Source of the DNA: an uncultured bacterium | Lineage (GTDB): Bacteria; Bdellovibrionota_C; UBA2361; CAKMMH01 | Direction of reading: 5' to 3' | Length of the DNA stretch: 11,478 nt | Assembly (NCBI GenBank): GCA_927798255.1 | Contig: CAKMMH010000040.1 | Coordinates: 1-11,478 of the forward strand | Part shown: positions 6,137 to 11,478 of the stretch, in pieces | Layout of the letters: the number at the start of each line of letters is the position of its first letter | How positions within the stretch are numbered: the first letter of the stretch is position 1 | Notes under the pieces: generated by a model | The model's input: the letters and a program-made list of their open reading frames with translations, nothing else | What the model was told of the DNA's origin: nothing | Databases searched by the model: none | Translations under genes and position numbers: made by a program

Positions 6137-7672
6137 TTATTTTTTATTTGGATATTCAGATTTTTTAAAGAAATTTATTAAAAATATTAAAAATGTAGAA
6201 ATGTTTAATAAAATTAATAAGATATCTTTAAATTTTGAATAAATAGTTTGGTTTTCAATTAAAGGGATATCGTAAGATTTTATGAAATCTTGGTAAATAG
6301 GAAATGAGTCTACTAAATTTCCCTTATTATCAATAATTGAAGTTAGTCCTGTGTGGGTACTACGAATTAAAAATCTATTTGTTTCAATTGCTCTAAAGCT
6401 TGAAATCATATTATGTTGATTTAGTGCTACACCTTTTCCAAACCAACCATCGTTAGATACTCCAACAAGCAAATTTGCTCCTTTTTTTACTGCTTCTAAA
6501 GTAAGTCTTGGGACAAGCTCTTCATAGCAAATAAAAGGGGACACTTTTACTAAATAATTATTTTTATCGCTATAAGTAAAAATCCTTGTTCTAGTACCTC
6601 TATCAAAAAACCCCTCAAGCTTTGTAAGCTTTTTTAAAAAAGGAAAATAATCAACTAATGGTATATACTCTCCAAAAGGAATTAAAACTTGTTTATGATA
6701 AGGGAATGGCACCTGTGCATCTTTGCCGACAAAAAATATACTATTAAAAACTTGCTGATTATCATTGTAAGAAAGTGCTCCAGTAATTAATGGATAATTA
6801 TTACCAAAATATGGTAACTTAAAATTAGTTTTTACATTTCCTACATTTTCAGGAATTAAATTTGTTATTACACTTTCTGGCCAAATTATTAATGAGCTAT
6901 CAATATTTTTAATATAATCTTTTGTTAAATTATAATATTTATAAACATCAGCTTTTATAATTTGCATTCCTTCTACAAGTTCAGTCGTAGGTACGGCTTG
7001 CACAACTGTAACTTTTGTCTTTTTATAATCGTATTTTTTTTGATTTATACAGTTTCCGTTAATAAGTAATATCGTAAATACAATTATTGGAATAAATGAT
7101 GGCCTTTTATAAAGCCTTTTGTTTGAACTGAAAAAAGTAAAGTCTACAAAAAATTCGCAAATCCAAAATATAAAGAAGCTTAAAAATTGAGTACCAAAAA
7201 TTGAGGCATTTAATGATAAACTTTTAAAGAAAAGAGTCGTGTGGGCAAAACTCCAAGGAAAAAATTTTGGGAAAAAAGATTCTATAACAACAAAAGAAAG
7301 AGTGGCTTGTAAACTTATACACGATAATACACTACTTTTCTTAAGGACTTTGTAAATAAGCGGTGGAAATAAAAATTGAATTGAAGATAAAATAGCAAAA
7401 AGTAAAAATCCAATTAAAGAAAGGGGAGTGCTAAATTGTCCAAAATCATGAATAGTAAAATAAAGCCAATAAAATCCAATTGAATTTAAAATTAATCCAC
7501 TTAAGAAAAAATAAAAAACTTTAGCATCGTTTTTTAATAGTAATACAAAATAAATTGCACTAAGAAATCCTAAGATTGCGCAATATATCGTGTTTGGAAA
7601 TAGCCAAGCAATCCCAATAAACGTACCACTTAAAATAGAATAAATTAAATTTTTATTGTTTATAATATTCAC
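6137..7672 (-). CDS. lnt: Apolipoprotein N-acyltransferase
   Basis: Inner-membrane enzyme that adds the third acyl chain to the N-terminal Cys of lipoproteins, using a phospholipid donor. The first 205 residues are hydrophobic with about six membrane segments. A nitrilase-fold domain in the periplasm follows (about 219-465), and one C-terminal membrane helix lies near 482-502. The catalytic triad is visible: E266 in IIWPES, K327 in YHKQVLIPFGEY and C382 in FICYEE. NDGWFG (407-412) and RAIETNRFLIRSTHTG (from 427) are also typical. The 511 residues equal the usual length. The start is GTG at 7670-7672; no Shine-Dalgarno is visible and no in-frame ATG occurs until residue 236, so GTG or another non-ATG codon must be used. 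The terminator of eno ends only about 20 nt upstream. Confidence 0.96.
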   Translation of the reverse strand: MNIINNKNLIYSILSGTFIGIAWLFPNTIYCAILGFLSAIYFVLLLKNDAKVFYFFLSGLILNSIGFYWLYFTIHDFGQFSTPLSLIGFLLFAILSSIQFLFPPLIYKVLKKSSVLSCISLQATLSFVVIESFFPKFFPWSFAHTTLFFKSLSLNASIFGTQFLSFFIFWICEFFVDFTFFSSNKRLYKRPSFIPIIVFTILLINGNCINQKKYDYKKTKVTVVQAVPTTELVEGMQIIKADVYKYYNLTKDYIKNIDSSLIIWPESVITNLIPENVGNVKTNFKLPYFGNNYPLITGALSYNDNQQVFNSIFFVGKDAQVPFPYHKQVLIPFGEYIPLVDYFPFLKKLTKLEGFFDRGTRTRIFTYSDKNNYLVKVSPFICYEELVPRLTLEAVKKGANLLVGVSNDGWFGKGVALNQHNMISSFRAIETNRFLIRSTHTGLTSIIDNKGNLVDSFPIYQDFIKSYDIPLIENQTIYSKFKDILLILLNISTFLIFLINFFKKSEYPNKK

Positions 7673-7691
7673 AATTATTTTTTATTTATAT

Positions 7692-7728
7692 AAAAAAGCA
7701 TCTTTTATTTAATACTTATAAAAGATGC
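7692..7728 (-). terminator. Intrinsic terminator of eno
   Basis: GCATCTTTTA (7698-7707) pairs perfectly with TAAAAGATGC (7719-7728), plus one inner pair, with a loop of about 9 nt. On the minus strand the stem is followed directly by six T residues (7692-7697). It begins 43 nt after the enolase stop. This is the cleanest Rho-independent terminator in the window. It ends about 20 nt before the lnt GTG start. Confidence 0.85.
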
Positions 7729-7771
7729 CTTTTTAATTTAATTTGTCAAAGTAGACAAAAATCAACAATTA

Positions 7772-9079
<1,308 letters not shown>

Positions 9080-9293
9080 CTAAATATTAAATTTAAGTAA
9101 AACTAAAATTTTAAAAGTCTATAAATAAAAAGAATTTACTAAAAGAACTTATTAAAAAATTTAATCAAAAAATATTATCAAATTTTAATATTGCTAGTTA
9201 AAAAATACAAGGTATCTAAAGGATTTTAAAGGAATAATTTAATAAAATTGTTATTAAAATTGAAAATAGTATCTTTTTAAAATAAAGAAAGTG

Positions 9294-9312
9294 TGATAAA
9301 AAATTTTTATCA
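9294..9312. promoter_or_regulatory. 19-bp palindrome before the ftsB-like gene (possible operator)
   Basis: TGATAAAAAATTTTTATCA is a perfect dyad around one central base, 26 nt before the ATG at 9339 and in the 270-nt divergent gap between eno and the ftsB-like gene. It could bind a dimeric regulator or act as a promoter element. The gap is extremely AT-rich, so chance symmetry is a real alternative. I could not assign convincing -35/-10 boxes to either gene. Confidence 0.3.
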
Positions 9313-9338
9313 ATGTGTTAATCAAAAATTTAAAAATT

Positions 9339-9638
9339 ATGAAACGATTTGCTCCCTACATACTATTTTTGGCTGGATTTATGTTCTTAGGGATGATCTG
9401 TTTTGATAAAGATGGCATAAGAGAAGTTAGAGAGCTTAGAAAAACACTAAGTAATCAAGAAAAAATTAATTATTCGTTAATAAAAGAAATCAGAGACTAC
9501 AAAAAAGAAATACGTGGCATACAAAATAGCAATAGGGATCTAGAGAAAGTGCTTAGAGATGAGTATGCTATGGGAAGAAATAACGAGGTCGTTGTTATAT
9601 TTAAAGAACAAAAAAAGATTAAGACAAAAACTAAATAG
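9339..9638 (+). CDS. ftsB: FtsB/DivIC-family cell-division protein
   Basis: Small bitopic inner-membrane protein that in known systems joins FtsL and FtsQ in the divisome. From the ATG it has 99 residues: a short basic start (MKRF), one membrane helix at about 5-22, then a charged coiled coil at about 27-75 (REVRELRKTLSNQEKINYSL). It closes with LEKVLRDEYAMGRNNEVVVIF, matching the family's conserved ending (R-x-E-Y/L-G-M, then E-V-V). An in-frame GTG at 9315 would add eight residues; neither start has a clear ribosome-binding site, and I prefer the ATG because it puts the basic residues directly before the helix. Location beside eno agrees with the common eno-ftsB neighbourhood, though here the genes are divergent. 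Members of this family are hard to separate from DivIC by sequence alone. Confidence 0.8.
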   Translation: MKRFAPYILFLAGFMFLGMICFDKDGIREVRELRKTLSNQEKINYSLIKEIRDYKKEIRGIQNSNRDLEKVLRDEYAMGRNNEVVVIFKEQKKIKTKTK

Positions 9639-9697
9639 ATAGAATTTTATTATATCAATCTTAAATAAATCTAAAAGAAGCACTGATTAATTTTTAA

Positions 9698-9727
9698 ATT
9701 AGTTACAATAATATTAGTTACAACAAT
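9698..9727 (+). repeat. Tandem 15-bp repeat, two copies
   Basis: ATTAGTTACAATAAT (9698-9712) is followed at once by ATTAGTTACAACAAT (9713-9727), 14 of 15 bases identical. It lies about 60 nt after the ftsB-like stop. It could be a slippage product or a protein-binding site; no role is evident. Confidence 0.6.
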
Positions 9728-9733
9728 ACTTTT

Positions 9734-9759
9734 AGCCGAAATCTTTTTGGTTAGTTTTT
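9734..9759 (+). terminator. Possible terminator after the ftsB-like gene
   Basis: Bases 9734-9741 pair with 9745-9752 (8 bp including two G-U pairs, triloop), followed by AG and five T residues. It lies 96 nt after the ftsB-like stop, in the convergent space before the minus-strand tRNA gene. The stem is weak, with only two G-C pairs. Confidence 0.4.
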
Positions 9760-9811
9760 CTACTTAGAAGTTTAAGTAAATAAATAAGATTAAATAAGAA
9801 TTTTAAACAAT

Positions 9812-9863
9812 TTTAGAAAAAAATGGCGTTTAGAAAAAAAATGGCATTTAGAAAAAAATGGCG
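9812..9863 (-). repeat. Three tandem copies of the tRNA-Asp 3'-end block
   Basis: The unit TTTAGAAAAAAATGGCG occurs at 9812-9828 and 9847-9863, with a variant at 9829-9846 that has one extra A and a final A instead of G. The last copy's TGGCG is the 3' end of tRNA-Asp (CGCCA on the minus strand). On the tRNA strand the block therefore reads CGCCA followed by seven or eight T, then CTAAA, three times over. This looks like tandem duplication of the tRNA 3' end with its T-tract terminator. Confidence 0.85.
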
Positions 9864-9935
9864 GAGCCAGCGGGACTCGAACCCGCGACCTCCTGCGTGA
9901 CAGGCAGGCGTACTAACCAACTGAACTATGACTCC
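9859..9935 (-). tRNA. tRNA-Asp (anticodon GTC)
   Basis: Delivers Asp at GAC/GAU codons. Read on the minus strand, it has acceptor stem GGAGTCA with TGGCTCC (one G-U), a D arm GTTC...GTAC with a U-U mismatch, anticodon stem CCTGC/GCAGG with loop CTGTCAC (anticodon GTC), variable loop AGGTC, T stem GCGGG/CCCGC with loop TTCGAGT, discriminator G73 and an encoded CCA. Total 77 nt. The G73 and GTC agree with Asp identity. The stretch is far more GC-rich than its surroundings, as expected for a tRNA. It stands alone, with its own promoter upstream and T tracts downstream. Confidence 0.97.
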
Positions 9936-9956
9936 ACAACACATAAAACGCTTATC

Positions 9957-9984
9957 ATTATAAAGATTATTTTTATAAAATCAA
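9957..9984 (-). promoter_or_regulatory. Sigma70-type promoter of tRNA-Asp
   Basis: On the minus strand TTGATT (9979-9984) and TATAAT (9957-9962, perfect consensus) are separated by 16 nt. The -10 box ends 21 nt before the mature tRNA 5' end, leaving room for a short leader. AT-rich DNA yields -10 look-alikes easily, but the pairing and position make this convincing. Confidence 0.7.
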
Positions 9985-10590
9985 TACTTTGCTAAAAAAA
10001 AATTTAAATTTGATATTTTTGATAAGATTAAGTAATAAGTAATAAATATTATTAGAAGAATTTTAAAAGACGGGTAAGATAGTTAAGTATGAATTATATA
10101 TAATGCCTTATAAAAAAACGTACACCTGCCCACCTAGCATTTAATTATTATTCCTTCGAAAGTAGAATTGTAATGAATGTAACGGTAACAATGCCCCGCA
10201 CGATAATATATATTGTTTCAAGCGTTGTTATTTATATATTTATTTGATCTTAGGGACAGAAAATATAGTTTATTAAAAAATGCTCACGGTTATTTTGGTT
10301 ATTAGAAAAAAATGATGTTTAAACAATCTTAACTTGTTAAAACAAGTATTCTAGTGTTATCTTGTTTTAACAAGTTGAAATTAATGAAAATTTCAAAATG
10401 TGCCTAAGATGCCCAAGTGTTAAGCTAGATTTTAAAAATAAAGTAAATTATATTTTTGCTAGCGACACAAAAATAACTTTAGCTCTTAAGAAGAGATTAA
10501 GAAAATAAAAATTTTTTAATTTTTATATGACTATTTCTTCTTTTTAGTCTAGCTCTTCTTTCGGGCATTTTTTTTAAAAGGCACATAAGA
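9985..10590. other. About 600 nt without a recognisable gene
   Basis: Every frame is broken often and I see no coding pattern, tRNA or known RNA family. It contains the dyad pair at 10331-10376 and a patch at about 10119-10205 with more C and G than the rest (for example CACCTGCCCACCTAGCAT and ATGCCCCGCACG), which could be part of an untranslated RNA or a decayed gene. The 3' part is the leader of the hexokinase-like gene. I found no clear promoter for that gene. Confidence 0.4.
10331..10376. promoter_or_regulatory. Paired dyads CTTGTT-NN-AACAAG (operator pair or hairpin)
   Basis: AACTTGTTAAAACAAG (10331-10346) and CTTGTTTTAACAAGTT (10361-10376) are perfect 16-bp inverted copies with a 14-nt loop. 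Each copy is itself a palindrome, CTTGTT-NN-AACAAG, at 10333-10346 and 10361-10374, with centres 28 bp apart. A dimeric DNA-binding protein could bind both, or the RNA could fold as one long stem. They lie about 215 nt before the hexokinase-like gene. There is no T tract directly after, which argues against a terminator. Confidence 0.5.
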
Positions 10591-11478
10591 ATGTTTAACA
10601 TAACCCAAAATCCCGTAAATAACAATAATTCTGATTTTTTCAATGCAAAATTACCACTACCTCCAAATGAAGATACATGCGAAAATAGATCGCAGGATAA
10701 ATCTTTAGGTGATCGTATGAATAAATTTTTAAAAGAAAATGGTTTTGGTAATTTTGCTGACAATTTTCAAAATATTAAAAATCGTATTTTGCAAATGTCA
10801 AGGAACTCTTCAAATTACATCGGTAACATTAGTAACTCTATTAAAGAAATTTACAAATGCCATAAAAGTGGGCTCCATGTAAGCTCTGAAGATATAATCA
10901 CACGTGTAGCCGATAGCGACTTAATCTCTGTTGATATCGGAGGAACTCATGTAAAGGTGGCTCTTGTTAAAAAAGGAAAAACCGTGAAAGATGCAGAATT
11001 CCTTTTTGATTTAGATAATAAAGATTTTAAACGTGACATTAAAGATGATGAGAAAATAGTTGAAGTCTTTATGGATGAACTTGCAAAAAAGATTTTAGGA
11101 TATACTAAAGATAAAGACGTTTCTCTTTCAAAATTTGCAATTATATGGTCAAACCCTGTAGTTAGCAAAGAATTTATAGATGGTGATTATAAATCGATTA
11201 CTGGAATTGTGAGTGGAATTTCAGAAGGCCTTTATGAAAAAAGCGAATGGTATTGTAAAACTAAATTAAAGGAAGGCGAAAAGGGAGTACCACTAAAAGA
11301 TGGTGATGATTTAGGTGAAATGTTTAGAGAAACGTTTAGAAAAAGAGGTATTCTTGTTAAAAGATTAATAATTGGTAATGATACAGTATTTACGCAAAAA
11401 GCTCTTCCTGGTGCAGTTGCAGGTGCGGTACTTTCAACAGGTGGAAACGCAGGGTGTGCATATGCTGATGGAGAAATT
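10591..11478 (+). CDS. Eukaryotic-type hexokinase family protein, 5' part (runs off window end)
   Basis: Predicted sugar kinase that would use ATP to phosphorylate a hexose at C6. The frame is open from the ATG to the window end (296 residues seen). The start has AAAGG nine nt upstream, and the frame is closed by TGA at 10528 with no earlier ATG. Residues 1-40 are Asn-rich and low in complexity (MFNITQNPVNNNNSDFFNA). A helical region follows to about 108. Then LISVDIGGTHVKVAL holds the ATP phosphate-binding DxGGT motif (D115), IIWSNPV resembles the F-S-x-P segment, IIGNDTV holds the catalytic Asp (D264), and STGGNAG (282-288) corresponds to GTGxN. The W-T-K-G-F glucose-binding block is not recognisable, so substrate and activity are uncertain. 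NDTV and the overall order point to the hexokinase rather than the ROK family. It is diverged from any sequence I can recall. Confidence 0.75.
   Translation, partial: MFNITQNPVNNNNSDFFNAKLPLPPNEDTCENRSQDKSLGDRMNKFLKENGFGNFADNFQNIKNRILQMSRNSSNYIGNISNSIKEIYKCHKSGLHVSSEDIITRVADSDLISVDIGGTHVKVALVKKGKTVKDAEFLFDLDNKDFKRDIKDDEKIVEVFMDELAKKILGYTKDKDVSLSKFAIIWSNPVVSKEFIDGDYKSITGIVSGISEGLYEKSEWYCKTKLKEGEKGVPLKDGDDLGEMFRETFRKRGILVKRLIIGNDTVFTQKALPGAVAGAVLSTGGNAGCAYADGEI

Noticed and set aside
10497..11168. Two minus-strand frames (10497-10763, 10947-11168)
   Set aside because: They overlap the hexokinase-like gene, whose plus frame has clear motifs and runs open to the window end.

Overview
This is an AT-rich stretch (strikingly so between genes) from a Gram-negative bacterium. 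It encodes an outer-membrane-type lipoprotein, the lipoprotein acyltransferase Lnt and an FtsB-like divisome protein. Tight housekeeping genes are mixed with Asn/Ser/Lys-rich unknown proteins and a long palindrome that runs into a coding end. That style suggests a host-associated, possibly intracellular bacterium. An enolase gene next to an ftsB-like gene is common in Proteobacteria. I cannot fix the taxon from the sequence alone.

Left part (1-1130): the 3' end of a 6-phosphogluconolactonase gene (pgl) is followed by a 35-codon gene for small ribosomal protein bTHX. A 23-bp hairpin follows, probably a two-way terminator. Next is a minus-strand gene for a 106-residue hydrophilic protein that starts MVAP.

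Middle left (1131-5357): rnc (RNase III) and der (two-domain ribosome-assembly GTPase) form a plus-strand pair. A roughly 126-nt imperfect palindrome overlaps the last codons of der and separates it from a convergent minus-strand gene. That gene encodes a 582-residue protein, also starting MVAP. I find a papain-like Gln/Cys/His/Asn constellation in it and propose it is an undescribed cysteine-peptidase-fold protein, perhaps a secreted effector.

Middle right (5358-9067, all minus): an OmpA-domain lipoprotein gene, lnt, and eno. Lnt N-acylates lipoproteins such as its neighbour's product. Enolase ends at a clear intrinsic terminator only about 20 nt before the GTG start of lnt.

Right part (9068-11478): a divergent ftsB/divIC-like gene, a minus-strand tRNA-Asp(GTC) with a good sigma70-type promoter, and three tandem copies of its 3'-terminal TGGCG-plus-A-tract block. 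Then come about 600 nt without a recognisable gene but with a pair of dyads, and the 5' part of a gene for a divergent eukaryotic-type hexokinase. With pgl and eno, that gives three central sugar-metabolism genes here, although pgl lacks the expected active-site His and the hexokinase is strongly diverged.

Best candidates for something new: the papain-like MVAP protein, its small MVAP-starting companion, the hexokinase-like protein with its Asn-rich leader, and the palindrome at the der 3' end.
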